In this document: in pieces, positions 41,554-54,066 of the stretch | How positions within the stretch are numbered: position 1 is the first letter of the stretch | Layout of the letters: each line of letters starts with the position of its first letter | NCBI GenBank assembly: GCA_949752735.1 | Contig: OX457053.1 | Span: 23,444,182-23,508,181 of the forward strand | DNA: 64,000 nucleotides | Source: Lumbricus terrestris | Taxonomy: Eukaryota; Annelida; Clitellata; Crassiclitellata; Lumbricidae | Reading direction: 5' to 3' | Notes under the pieces: model-generated | The model's input: only the letters and a program-made list of their open reading frames with translations | Databases searched by the model: none | What the model was told of the DNA's origin: nothing | Position numbers and translations under genes: made by a program

Positions 41554-42084
41554 TTAATATTTTAAAAAACTTTTCCACATTTTTGGACCAATGTCTTTGG
41601 ACAACTTTTGGTTGCTATTCCTTTTCGGAATTCTGATTTTCGTTTTTTCACTCCACCCTAGTGCGTAGCCTACGTAGCCTACTGTATAGCTCGGCAAATA
41701 AAATGCGGATAAAATGGGTTTAATTACCAGGTCTCTTATTGTATCAGTCTCCTCTGACATGTTTTTGCCTATCTCAGTAGCTAAGTCTCTAATTGTATCA
41801 GTCTCCTCTGACATGTTTTTGCCTATCTCAGTAGCTAAGTCTCTAATTGTATCAGTCTCCTCTGACATGTTTTTGCCTATCTCATTAGCTAAGTCTCTAA
41901 TTGTATCAGTCTCCTCTGACATGTTTTTGCCTATCTCATTAGCTAAGTCTCTAATTGTATCAGTCTCCTCTGACATGTTTTTGCCTATCTCAGTAGCTAA
42001 GTCTCTAATTGTATCAGTCTCCTCTGACATGTCTTTGACTATCTCAGTAGCTAAGTCTCTAATTGTATCAGTCTCCTCTGACAT
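41554..42084 (-). CDS. ORF running from the minisatellite into unique sequence
   Basis: Seven 18-residue units (MSEETDTIRDLATEIGKN with N/D and T/N variants) are followed by a unique tail with KPILSAFYLPSYTVGYVGYA and a basic end. The units could form an amphipathic helix. Differences between units are amino-acid changing, and the array is out of frame from 42111 on. I therefore doubt it is a conserved protein. It could be the 3' exon of a gene whose repeat expanded. Confidence 0.25.
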   Translation of the reverse strand: MSEETDTIRDLATEIVKDMSEETDTIRDLATEIGKNMSEETDTIRDLANEIGKNMSEETDTIRDLANEIGKNMSEETDTIRDLATEIGKNMSEETDTIRDLATEIGKNMSEETDTIRDLVIKPILSAFYLPSYTVGYVGYALGWSEKTKIRIPKRNSNQKLSKDIGPKMWKSFLKY

Positions 42085-44096
42085 GTCTTTGCCTATCTCA
42101 TTAGCTAAGTCTATAGATAATAATTGTATCAGTCTCCTCTGACATGTCTTTGCCTATCTCAGTAGCTAAGTCTCTAATTGTATCAGTCTCCTCTGACATG
42201 TTTTTGCCTATCTCATTAGCTAAGTCTCTAATTGTATCAGTCTCCTCTGACATGTTTTTGCCTATCTCATTAGCTAAGTCTCTAATTGTATCAGTCTCCT
42301 CTGACATGTTTTTGCCTATCTCATTAGCTAAGTCTCTAATTGTATCAGTCTCCTCTGACATGTTTTTGCCTATCTCAGTACTTAAGTCTATAGATAATAA
42401 TTGTATCAGTCTCCTCTGACATGTTTTTGCCTATCTCATTAGCTAAGTCTCTAATTGTATCAGTCTCCTCTGACATGTCTTTGCCTATCTCATTAGCTAA
42501 GCCTCTAATTGTATCAGTCTCCTCTGACATGTTTTTGCCTATCTCAGTACTTAAGTCTATAGATAATAATTGTATCAGTCTCCTCTGACATGTTTTTGCC
42601 TATCTCATTAGCTAAGTCTCTAATTGTATCAGTCTCCTCTGACATGTCTTTGCCTATCTCATTAGCTAAGCCTCTAATTGTATCAGTCTCCTCTGACATG
42701 TTTTTGCCTATCTCAGTACTTAAGTCTATAGATAATAATTGTATCAGTCTCCTCTGACATGTCTTTGCCTATCTCATTAGCTAAGCCTCTAATTGTAGGC
42801 TATCAGTCTCCTCTGACATGTCTTTGCCTATCTCATTAGCTAAGCCTCTAATTGTAGGCTATCAGTCTCCTCTGACATGTCTTTGCCTATCTCAGTAGCT
42901 AAGTCTCTAATTGTATCAGTCTCCTCTGACATGTTTTTGCCTATCTCATTAGCTAAGTCTCTAATTGTATCAGTCTCCTCTGACATGTTTTTGCCTATCT
43001 CAGTACTTAAGTCTATAGATAATAATTGTATCAGTCTCCTCTGACATGTCTTTGCCTATCTCATTAGCTAAGTCTCTAATTGTATCAGTCTCCTCTGACA
43101 TGTCTTTGCCTATCTCATTAGCTAAGTCTCTAATTGTATCAGTCTCCTCTGACATGTTTTTGCCTTTCTCAGTACTTAAGTCTATAGATAATAATTGTAT
43201 CAGTCTCCTCTGACATGTCTTTGCCTATCTCATTAGCTAAGTCTCTAATTGTATCAGTCTCCTCTGACATGTTTTTGCCTATCTCAGTACTTAAGTCTAT
43301 AGATAATAATTGTATCAGTCTCCTCTGACATGTCTTTGCCTATCTCATTAGCTAAGCCTCTAATTGTAGGCTATCAGTCTCCTCTGACATGTCTTTGCCT
43401 ATCTCATTAGCTAAGTCTCTAATTGTATCAGTCTCCTTTGACATGTCTTTGCCTATCTCATTAGCTAAGTCTCTAATTGTATCAGTCTCCTCTGACATGT
43501 TTTTGCCTATCTCAGTAGCTAAGTCTCTAATTGTATCAGTCTCCTCTGACATGTTTTTGCCTATCTCAGTACTTAAGTCTATAGATAATAATTGTATCAG
43601 TCTCCTCTGACATGTCTTTGCCTATCTCAGTAGCTAAGTCTCTAATTGTATCAGTCTCCTCTGACATGTCTTTGCCTATCTCATTAGCTAAGTCTCTAAT
43701 TGTATCAGTCTCCTCTGACATGTCTTTGCCTATCTCATTAGCTAAGTCTCTAATTGTATCAGTCTCCTCTGACATGTTTTTGCCTTTCTCAGTACTTAAG
43801 TCTATAGATAATAATTGTATCAGTCTCCTCTGACATGTCTTTGCCTATCTCAGTAGCTAAGTCTCTAATTGTATCAGTCTCCTCTGACATGTTTTTGCCT
43901 ATCTCATTAGCTAAGCCTCTAATTGTAGGCTATCAGTCTCCTCTGACATGTCTTTGCCTATCTCATTAGCTAAGCCTCTAATTGTAGGCTATCAGTCTCC
44001 TCTGACATGTCTTTGCCTATCTCATTAGCTAAGCCTCTAATTGTAGGCTATCAGTCTCCTCTGACATGTCTTTGCCTATCTCAGTAGCTAAGCCTC
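41731..44096. repeat. 54-bp minisatellite array, about 43 units
   Basis: The basic unit includes GTCTCTAATTGTATCAGTCT, CCTCTGACATGTTTTTGCC and TATCTCAGTAGCTAA. A +7 variant (CTATAGATAATAATTG) recurs near 42111, 42388, 42557, 42725, 43013, 43181, 43298, 43578 and 43801. A +5 variant (TTGTAGGCTATCAG) clusters near 42800-42860, 43370 and 43925-44050. Spacing between +7 variants equals 2, 3, 4 or 5 units plus 7 (plus any +5). Confidence 0.97.
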
Positions 44097-44547
44097 AGTT
44101 ATGTTCGGGACGATTAGACTATGTTCGAGAACTATGGTGCTAATTGTGTGATTTCGCAGCTCGCGCTCGATATCGATCTTTTATTTAATGTAGTTGGTCG
44201 TTACTTGTTCAATATTTTCTTGCCCTGACAGAGTTCAAAGAGATTTCGCAGTCTACTTTTTCGTGTGTTTTTATAATTCGCGTCTATTACTAGGTTAAAT
44301 ATTGTATTTTAATGTTGTTTCTAGTTTAAACTTGTTCTAGTATGTAGACCTATTTGTAGCCTATTTCCATGTGCCGAAAGTTGGCTGACAGTAGGTACAT
44401 AATGAACTTTACGAACCTGCACGACAATAAATATTTATAGTTTGAACATATTCTAGTATAGGCTAAGTTTGTTGCCTTTTCCTGCGCTCACAGTTTATAA
44501 TTCTAGTCTATTTCTAGTTCAACTAAATGTTTCTAAATTGTCCATTT
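44097..44547. other. No gene seen
   Basis: AT-rich unique DNA right of the minisatellite. Confidence 0.5.
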
Positions 44548-44555
44548 ATCGGGCA

Positions 44556-44929
44556 CATGGGCGGATCCATGGAGGGATTATCCGGCCATGACTCCCTATT
44601 AAAAAACTGCATGGGACGTCCCCCCCCCATATGGTCCGAACAAGCCAGGTCATTGGAGTATTTTGGCAGGAAAATGGTGTATTTTTGAGAAATTTTGGCT
44701 GGATGACTGAAAAAGTCATCAGATTTTTTGGCAAGGAACATGGTGCATTTTCGAGACTTTTTGTCCGTATGACTAAAAAAAGATCATCAGATTTTTGGCA
44801 AAGGAAAACGTTGCATTTTCGAGACATTTTGGTCTGATGACTATAAAAAGTCATCAGATTTTTTGGCAAAGATAAGATCACCGAAACGTTTGCCCCCACC
44901 CCCTTCGAAAATTTCTGTATCCGCCCTTG
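44556..44929. mobile_element. hAT-type MITE, CAAGGGCGGATACAG family, copy 3
   Basis: Ends CATGGGCGGATCCATGG and TTCTGTATCCGCCCTTG. Flanks ATCGGGCA and ATCGAGCC match at 6 of 8. It contains three tandem ~65-bp units, each with a TGACT-A(n)-GTCATCAGATTTTTT hairpin. Confidence 0.85.
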
Positions 44930-45049
44930 ATCGAGCCCGCTTTTGAGAATGCGCTCATTTGTCCTGGCGCTGAGTTTAGATTTCGAATAAAGCATTGGTC
45001 TATTATTAGTTGCAATCTCAACGCTTTTTAAAAATGATACATTATGACA

Positions 45050-45185
45050 TGTGAATTTTTATCCCCCGGGGGATGATTTCACACGATGGGGGATAGAAAT
45101 GGGTTATCCACCGGATAGTCTCTAACGGTATATTATATAATTCATCCCCTCTGATAGCTTTAGGGGGATAGAATATCTCGGGACA
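45050..45185. mobile_element. Ginger-like MITE, copy C (decayed, internally deleted)
   Basis: The right end GAATATCTCGGGACA followed by CCGG (45186-45189) and the internal TATCCCCCGGGG / GGGTTATCCACCGGATAGTC match copies A and B. The left end (TGTGAATTTTTATCCCCC) has lost the conserved TIR and its CCGG. Confidence 0.65.
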
Positions 45186-45189
45186 CCGG

Positions 45190-45550
45190 CCATATGATAT
45201 TCCACTGCCGACGTGTTTCACCATGATCGTCGATCTGCGATGAAGTATCGTACGAAAATCCATCGCACAACCCTCATAATAATTATAGTCATATACATAC
45301 ACGCAAGAAGACCTGTATAAAACAACTGATATTTGGGTTATGTAGATCACCCAGAAACTGTGTCTGATAGATTGCCTTGTAACCACCACATATTTTTTTA
45401 CACAGATCGCATTTTGGACCTGGACATCAACATTCAAATACATGACGACTGAAAAGGATCGCCGATACGGCGTTCAACGAGATACGGACTACAATACAGA
45501 TATACACTTCGTCGTACTTGTCATCCTCCTCGACGTACTACTCGCCAACC
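45190..45550. other. No gene seen; left flank of the large satellite
   Basis: Unique DNA. An ATG at 45442 runs into the satellite, but the frame is held open only by the repeat. Confidence 0.6.
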
Positions 45551-48500
45551 CTCCTCCTCCTCCTCCTCCTCCTCCTCCTCCTCCTCCCTCATCAGCGTCA
45601 GGGATCTCATGCAAGCCTCCTCGTAAATCTCCACACGTCATCATCGTCTTTCGCGACCTGCTCCTCGACCTCTCGTCGTCCTCCCCGTCGTCCACCTCCT
45701 CCTCCTATCGTCCACCTCGTCAACCTCTCCTCTTCCTCCTCGTAGGTCGTCATCCTCATCATCTTGCTCGTCGTCCTCCCATAGTCCTCGGCAACCTCCT
45801 CTTCGCTATTCTCGTCGTCCACCTCGTCGTCCTTTTCTCTTCAACACATTATTCGGCCTCCTCCTCCTCATCCTTCTCCTCATCCCTCCTCCTAAACCTC
45901 CTCCTCGTCCATGCCATCATCGTCGTCTTCCTTCGCGTCATCCTCGTCTTCCTCAGTATCTCCTCGTCGTCCTCCTCCCCGTCAACCTCGTCGTCCTCAG
46001 GGTCTCCTCGTCGTCCTCCTCTCCGTCATCCTCGTCGACCTCAGCCTCTGCTCGTCGTCCTCCTCAACCTCGTCGTCCTCTTCACCCTCGTCGTCCTCCT
46101 CATCCTCGTCGTCCTCTTCACCCTCGTCGTCGTCCTCCTCATCCTCGTCGTCCTCCTCATCCTCGTCGTCCTCCTCATCCTCGTCGTCCTCCTCATCCTC
46201 GTCGTCCTTTTCATCCTCGTCGTCCTCCTCATCCTCGTCGTCCTCCTCATCCTCGTCGTCGTCCTCCTCATCCTCGTCGTCCTCCTCATCCTCGTCGTCC
46301 TCCTCACCCTCGTCGTCCTCCTCATCCTCGTCGTCCTCCTCATCCTCGTCGTCCACTTCATCCTCGTCGTCCTTTTCATCCTCGTCGTCCTCCTCATTCT
46401 CGTCGTCCTTTTCATCCTCGTCGTCCTCCTCATCCTCGTCGTCCTCCTCATCCTCGTCGTCGTCCTCCTCATCCTCGTCGTCCTCCTCCTCATCCTCGTC
46501 GTAGTCCTCATCCTCGTCGTCGTCCCTTCATCCTCGTCGTCCTCCTCATCCTCGTCGTCGTCCTCCTCATCCTCGTCGTCGTCCCTTCATCCTCGTCGTC
46601 CTCCTCATCCTCGTCGTCGTCCCTTCATCCTCGTCGTCCTCCTCATCCTCGTCGTCGTCCCTTCATCCTCGTCGTCCTCCTCATCCTCGTCGTCGTCCCT
46701 TCATCCTCGTCGTCCTCCTCATCTTCGTTGTCGTCCTCCTCATCCTCGTCGTCGTCCCTTCATCCTCGTCGTCCTCCTCATCCTCTTCGCCGTCCTCCTC
46801 ATCCTCGTCGTCCTCCTCTTCCTCGTCGTCGTCCTCCTCATCCTCGTCGTCCTCCTCCTCATCCTCGTTGTCGTCCCTTCATCCTCGTCGTCCTCCTCAT
46901 CCTCGTCGTCGTCCTCCTCCTCATCGTCGTCGTCCTCCTCATCCTCGTCGTCGTCCCTTCATCCTCGTCGTCCTCCTCATCCTCGTCGTCGTCCTCCTCA
47001 TCCTCGTCGTCGTCCATTCATCCTCGTCGTCGTCCCTTCATCCTCGTCGTCCTCCTCATCCTCGTCGTCGTCCTCCTCATCCTCGTCGCCGTCCTCCTCA
47101 TCCTCGTCGTCGTCCCTTCATCCTCGTCGTCCTCCTCATCCTCGTCGTCGTCCCTTCATCCTCGTCGTCCTCCTCATCCTCGTCGTCGTCCTCCTCATCC
47201 TCGTCGCCGTCCTCCTCATCCTCGCCGTCGTCCTCCTCATCCTCGTCGTCCCTTCATCCTCGTCGTCCTCCTCATCCTCGTCGTCGTCCCTTCATCCTCG
47301 TCGTCTTCCTCATCCTCGTCGTCGACCTCCTCATCCTCGTCGTCGTCCTCCTCATCCTCGTCGTCGTCCTCCTCATCCTCGTCGTCGTCCCTTCATCCTC
47401 GTCGTCCACCTCATCCTCGTCGTCGTCCCTTCATCCTCGTCGTCCTCCTCATCCTCGTCGTCGTCCCCTCATCCTCGTCGTCCTCCTCCTCATCCTCGCC
47501 GTCGTCCTCTTCATCCTCGTCGTCCTCCTCATCCTCGTCGTCGTCCTCCTCATCCTCGTCGTAGTCCTCCTCATCCTCGTCGTCGTCCCTTCATCCTCGT
47601 CGTCGTCCTCCTACTCATCCTCGTCGTCGTCCTCCTCATCCTCGTCGAAGTCCTCCTCATCCTCGTCGTCGTCCTCTCATCCTCGTCGTCCTCCTCATCC
47701 TCGTTGTCGTCCTCCTCATCCTCGTCGTCGTCGTCCTCCTCATCCTCGTCGTCCTCATCCTCATCCTCGTCGTAGTCCTCCTCATCTTCGTCGTCGTCCC
47801 TTCATCCTCGTCGTCCTCCTCATCCTCGTCGTCGTCCTCCTCATCCTCGTCGTCGTCCTCCTCATCCTCGTCGCCGTCCTCCTCATCCTCGCCGTCGTCC
47901 TCCTCATCCTCGCCGTCGTCCTCCTCATCCTCGTCGTCGTCCTCCTCATCCTCGTCGTCGTCCCTTCATCCTCGTCGTCCTTCTCATCCTCGTCGTCGTC
48001 CTCCTCATCATCGTCGTCGTCCTCCTCATCCTCGTCGTCGTCCTCCTCATCCTCGTCGTCGTCCTCCTTATCCTCGTCGTAGTCCTCCTCATCCTCGTCG
48101 TCGTCTCTTCATCCTCGTCGTCCTCCTCATCCTCGTCGTCGTCCTCCTCATCCTCGTCGTAGTCCTCCTCATCCTCGTCGTCGTCCCTTCATCCTCGTCG
48201 TCGTCCTCATCCTCGTCGTCGTCCTCCTCATCCTCGTCGTCGTCCCTTCATCCTCGTCGTCCTCCTCATCCTCGTCGTCGCCCTCCTCATCCTCGTCGTC
48301 GTCCTCCTCATCCTCGTCGTCGTCCCTTCATCCTCGTCGTCCTCCTCATCCTCGTCGTCGTCCTCCTCATCCTCGTCGTCGTCCTCCTCATCCTCGTCGT
48401 CGTCCTCCTCATCCTCGTCGTCCTCCTCATCGTCGTCGTCCTCCTCATCCTCGTCGTCGTCCCTTCATCCTCGTCGTCCTCCTCATCCTCGTCGTCGTCC

Positions 48501-51500
48501 TCCTCATCCTCGTCGTCGTCCCTTCATCCTCGTCGTCGTCCCTTCATCCTCGTCGTCCTCCTCATCCTCGTCGTCGTCCCTTCATCCTCGTCGTCCTCCT
48601 CATCCTCGTCGTCGTCCCTTCATCCTCGTCGTCCTCCTCATCTTCGTCGTCGTCCCTTCATCCTCGTCGTCCTCCTCATCCTCGTCGTCGTCCTCCTCAT
48701 CCTCGTCGCCGTCCTCCTCATCCTCGCCGTCGTGCTCCTCATCCTCGTCGTCGTCCTCTTCATCCTCGTCGTCCTCCTCATCCTCGTCGTCGTCCTCCTC
48801 ATCCTTGTCGTAGTCCTCCTCATCCTCGTCGTCGTCCCTTCATCCTCGTCGTCGTCCTCCTACTCATCCTCGTCGTCGTCCTTCTCATCCTCGTCGTAGT
48901 CCTCCTCATCCTCGTCGTCGTCCTCTCATCCTCGTCGTCCACCTCATCCTCGTCGTCGTCGTCCTCCTCATCCTCGTCGTCCTCATCCTCATCCTCGTCG
49001 TAGTCCTCCTCATCTTCGTCGTCGTCCCTTCATCCTCGTCGTCCTCCTCATCCTCGTCGTCGTCCTCCTCATCCTCGTCGTCGTCCTCCTCATCCTCGTC
49101 GTCGTCCTCCTCATCCTCGTCGTCGTCCTCCTCATCCTCGTCGTCCTCCTCCTCATCGTCGTCGTCCTCCTCATCCTCGTCGTCGTCCCTTCATCCTCGT
49201 CGTCCTCCTCATCCTCGTCGTCGTCCTCCTCATCCTCGTCGTCGTCCCTTCATCCTCGTCGTCGTCCCTTCATCCTCGTCGTCCTCCTCATCCTCGTCGT
49301 CGTCCCTTCATCCTCGTCGTCCTCCTCATCCTCGTCGTCGTCCCTTCATCCTCGTCGTCCTCCTCATCCTCGTCATCGTCCCTTCATACTCGTCGTCGTC
49401 CTCATCCTCGTCGTCGTCCTCCTCATCCTCGTCGTCGTCCCTTCATCCTCGTCGTCCTCCTCATCCTCGTCGTCGCCCTCCTCATCCTCGTCGTCGTCCT
49501 CCTCATCCTCGTCGTCGTCCTCCTCATCCTCGTCGTCCTCCTCCTCATCCTCGTCGTAGTCCTCATCCTCGTCGTCGTCTTTTCATCCTCGTCGTCCTCC
49601 TCATCCTCGTCGTAGTCCTCCTCATCCTCGTCGTCGTCCCTTCATCCTCGTCGTCCTCCTCATCCTCGTCGTCGTCCTCCTCATCCTCGTCGTCGTCCCT
49701 TCATCCTCGTCGTCCTCCTCATCCTCGTCGTCGTCCTCCTCATCCTCGTCGTCGTCTTCCTCATCCTCGTCGTCGTCCCTTCATCCTCGTCGTCCTCCTC
49801 ATCCTCGTCGTTGTCCTCATCCTCGTCGTCGTCCTCCTCATCCTCGTCGTCGTCCCCTCATCCTCGTAGACCTCTTCATCCTCGTCGTCGTCCTCCTCAT
49901 CCTCGTCGTCGTCCCTTCATCCTCGTCGTCCTCCTCATCCTCGTCGTTGTCCTCCTCATCCTCGTCGTCGTCCCTTCATCCTCGTCATCCTCCTCATCCT
50001 CGTCGTCGTCCTCCTCATCCTCGTCGTCGTCCTCCTCATCCTCGTCGTCGTCCCTTCATCCTCGTCGTCCTCATCCTCGTCGTCGTCCTCATCCTCGTCG
50101 TCGTCCTCCTCATCCTCGTCGTCGTCCCTTCATCCTCGTCGTCCTCCTCATCCTCGTCGTCGTCCTCATCTTCGTCGTCGTCCTTTTCATCCTCGTCGTC
50201 GTCCTCCTCATCCTCGTCGTCGTCCTCCTCATCCTCGTCGTCCTCCTCCTCATCCTCGTCGTAGTCCTCATCCTCGTCGTCGTCCTTTCATCCTCGTCGT
50301 CCTCCTCATCCTCGTCGTCGTCCTCCTCCTCATCCTCGTCGTCGTCCCTTCATCCTTGTCGACCTCCTCATCCTCGTCGTCGTCCTCCTCATCCTCGTCG
50401 TCGTCCTCCTCATTCTCGTCGTCGTCCGCCTCATCCTCGTCGTCCTCCTCCTCATCCTCGTCGTAGTCCTCATCCTCGTCGTCGTCCCTTCATCCTCGTC
50501 GTCGTCCTCATCCTCGTTGTCGTCCTCCTCATCCTCGTCGTCGTCCCTTCATCCTCGTCGTCCTCCTCATCCTCGTCGTCGTCCTCCTCATCCTCGTCGT
50601 CGTCCCTTCATCCTCGTCGTCCTCCTCCCCGTCCTCCTCGTCGTCCTCAGCCTCTCCTCGTCGTCCTCCTCCCCGTCATCCTCGTCGACCTCAGCCTCTG
50701 CTCGTCGTCCTCCTCAACCTCGTCGTCCTCTTCACCCTCGTCGTCCTCCTCATCCTCGTCGTCCTCTTCACCCTCGTCGTCGTCCTCCTCATCCTCGTCG
50801 TCCTCCTCATCCTCGTCGTCCTCCTCATCCTCGTCGTCCTCCTCACCCTTGTCGTCCTCCTCACCCTCGTCGTCCTCCTCATCCTCGTCGTCCTCTTCAC
50901 CCTCGTCGTCGTCCTCCTCATCCTCGTCGTCCTCATCCTCGTCGTCCTCCTCATCCTCGTCGTCCTTTTCATCCCCGTCGTCCTCCTCATTCTCGTCGTC
51001 CTTTTCATCCTCGTCGTCCTACACATCCTCGTCGTCCTCCTCATCCTCGTCGTCGTCCTCCTCATCCTCGTCGTCCTCTTCATCCTCTTTGTCCTCATCC
51101 TCGTCGTCGTCCTCCTCATCCTCGTCGTCCTCCTCATCCTCGTCGTCCTCCTCATTCTCGTCGTCGTCCTCATCCTCGTCAACCTCCTCATCCTCATCGT
51201 CCTCCTCATCCTCGACGTCTTCCTCATCCTCGTCGTCGTCCTCCTCATCCTCGGCGTCGTCCTCCTCATCTTCGTCGTCGTCCTTTCATCCTCGTCGTCC
51301 TCCTCATCCTCGTCGTCGTCCTCCTCATCCTCCTCGTCGTCCTCCTCATCCTCGTCGTCCTCCTCATCCTCGTCGTCCTCCTCATCCTCGCCGTCGTCCT
51401 CCTCATCCTCGCCGTCGTCCTCCTCATCCTCGTCGTCGTCCCTTCATCCTCGTCGTCCTCCTCATCCTCGTCGTCGTCCTTCTCATCCTCGTCGTCCTCC

Positions 51501-52490
51501 TCTTCCTCGTCGTCGTCCTCCTCCTCGCCGTCGTCCTCTTCATCCTCGTCGTCGTCCTCCTCATCCTCGTCGTCGTCCCTTCATCCTCGTCGTCCTCCTC
51601 ATCCTCGTCGTCGCCCTCCTCATCCTCGTCGTCGTCCTCCTCATCCTCGTCGTCGTCCCTTCATCCTCGTCGTCCTCCTCATCCTCGTCGTCGTCCTCCT
51701 CATCCTCGTCGTCGTCCTCCTCATCCTCGTCGTCGTCCTCCTCATCCTCGTCGTCCTCCTCCTCATCGTCGTCGTCCTCCTCATCCTCGTCGTCGTCCCT
51801 TCATCCTCGTCGTCCTCCTCATCCTCGTCGTCGTCCTCCTCATCCTCGTCGTCGTCCCTTCATCCTCGTCGTCGTCCCTTCATCCTCGTCGTCCTCCTCA
51901 TCCTCGTCGTCGTCCCTTCATCCTCGTCGTCCTCCTCATCCTCGTCGTCGTCCCTTCATCCTCGTCGTCCTCCTCATCCTCGTCGTCGTCCCTTCATCCT
52001 CGTCGTCCTCCTCATCCTCGTCGTCGTCCTCCTCATCCTCGTCGCCGTCCTCCTCATCCTCGCCGTCGTCCTCCTCATCCTCGTCGTCCCTTCATCCTCT
52101 TCGTCCTCCTCATCCTCGTCGTCGTCCCTTCATCCTCGTCGTCCTCCTCATCCTCGTCGTCGACCTCCTCATCCTCGTCGTCGTCCTCCTCATCCTCGTC
52201 GTCGTCCTCCTCATCCTCGTCGTCGTCCCTTCATCCTCGTCGTCCACCTCATCCTCGTCGTCGTCCCTTCATCCTCGTCATCCTCCTCATCCTCGTCGTC
52301 GTCCCCTCATTCTCGTCGTCGTCCTCCTCATCCTCGTCGTCGTCCTCCTCATCCTCGTCGTCCTCCTCCTCATCCTCGCCGTCGTCCTCTTCATCCTCGT
52401 CGTCCTCCTCATCCTCGTCGTCGTCCTCCTCATCCTCGTCGTAGTCCTCCTCATCCTCGTCGTCGTCCCTTCATCCTCGTCGTCGTCCTC

Positions 52491-53430
52491 CTACTCATCC
52501 TCGTCGTCGTCCTCCTCATCCTCGTCGTAGTCCTCATCCTCGTCGTCGTCCTCTCATCCTCGTCGTCCTCCTCATCCTCGTTGTCGTCCTCCTCAACCTC
52601 GTCGTCGTCGTCCTCCTCATCCTCGTCGTCCTCATCCTCATCCTCGTCGTAGTCCTCCTCATCTTCGTCGTCGTCCCTTCATCCTCGTCGTCCTCCTCAT
52701 CCTCGTCGTCGTCCTCCTCATCCTCGTCGTCGTCCTCCTCATCCTCGTCGCCGTCCTCCTCATCCTCGCCGTCGTCCTCCTCATCCTCGCCGTCGTCCTC
52801 CTCATCCTCGTCGTCGTCCTCCTCATCCTCGTCGTCGTCCCTTCATCCTCGTCGTCCTCCTCATCCTCGTCGTCGTCCTCCTCCTCCTCGTCGTCGTCCT
52901 CCTCATCCTCGACGTCGTCCTCCTCCTCATCCTCGTCGTCGTCCTCCTTATCCTCGTCGTAGTCCTCCTCATCCTCGTCGTCGTCTCTTCATCCTCGTCG
53001 TCCTCCTCATCCTCGTCGTCGTCCTCCTCATCCTCGTCGTAGTCCTCCTCATCCTCGTCGTCGTCCCTTCATCCTCGTCGTCGTCCTCATCCTCGTCGTC
53101 GTCCTCCTCATCCTCGTCGTCGTCCCTTCATCCTCGTCGTGCTCCTCATCCTCGTCGTCGCCCTCCTCATCCTCGTCGTCGTCCTCCTCATCCTCGTCGT
53201 CGTCCCTTCATCCTCGTCGTCCTCCTCATCCTCGTCGTCGTCCTCCTCATCCTCGTCGTCGTCCTCCTCATCCTCGTTGTCCTCCTCATCCTCGTCGTCC
53301 TCCTCATCCTCGTCGTCGTCCTCCTCATCCTCGTCGTCGTCCTCCTCATCCTCGTTGTCCTCTTCATCCTCGTCGTCCTCCTCATCCTCGTCGTCGTCCT
53401 CCTCATCCTCGTCGTAGTCCTCCTCATCCT
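52491..53430. repeat. Higher-order satellite block B, copy 1
   Basis: Starts at the marker CTACTCATCC and carries in order GTCCTCTCATCC, CTCAACCTCG, CTCCTTATCC and GTCTCTTCATCC. The same series starts at 56646 (offset 4155) and 63366 (offset 10875), nearly identical over about 0.9 kb or to the window edge. Looser copies of the marker are at 47611, 48860 and 55320. Confidence 0.85.
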
Positions 53431-54066
53431 CGTCGTCGTCCCTTCATCCTCGTCGTAGTCCTCCTCATCCTCGTCGTCGTCCTCCTCATCCTCGTCTTCG
53501 TCCCTTCATCCTCGTCGTCCTCCTCATCCTCGTCGTCGTCTTCCTCATCCTCGTCGTCGTCCTCCTCATCCTCGTCGTCGTCCCTTCATCCTCGTCATCC
53601 TCCTCATCCTCGTCGTCGTCCTCCTCATCCTCGTCGTCGTCCTCCTCATCCTCGTCGTCGTCCCTTCATCCTCGTCGTCCTCATCCTCGTCGTCGTCCTC
53701 ATCCTCGTCGTCGTCCTCCTCATCCTCGTTGTCGTCCCTTCATCCTCGTCGTCCTCCTCATCCTCGTCGTCGTCCCTTCATCCTCGTCGTCCTCCTCATC
53801 CTCGTCGTCGTCCTCCTCATCCTCGTCGTCGTCCCTTCATCCTCGTCATCCTCCTCATCCTCGTCGTCGTCCTCCTCATCCTCGTCGTCGTCCTCCTCAT
53901 CCTCGTCGTCGTCTTCCTCATCCTCGTCGTCGTCCTCCTCATCCTCGTCGTCGTCCCTTCATCCTCGTCGTCCTCCTCATCCTCGTCGTCGTCCTCCTCA
54001 TCCTCGTCGTCGTCCCTTCATCCTCGTCGACCTCTTCATCCTCGTCGTCGTCCTCCTCATCCTCGT

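Noticed and set aside
41731..44096. CRISPR-like array
   Set aside because: Units are contiguous 54-bp repeats with no unique spacers, in eukaryotic DNA. It is a minisatellite.
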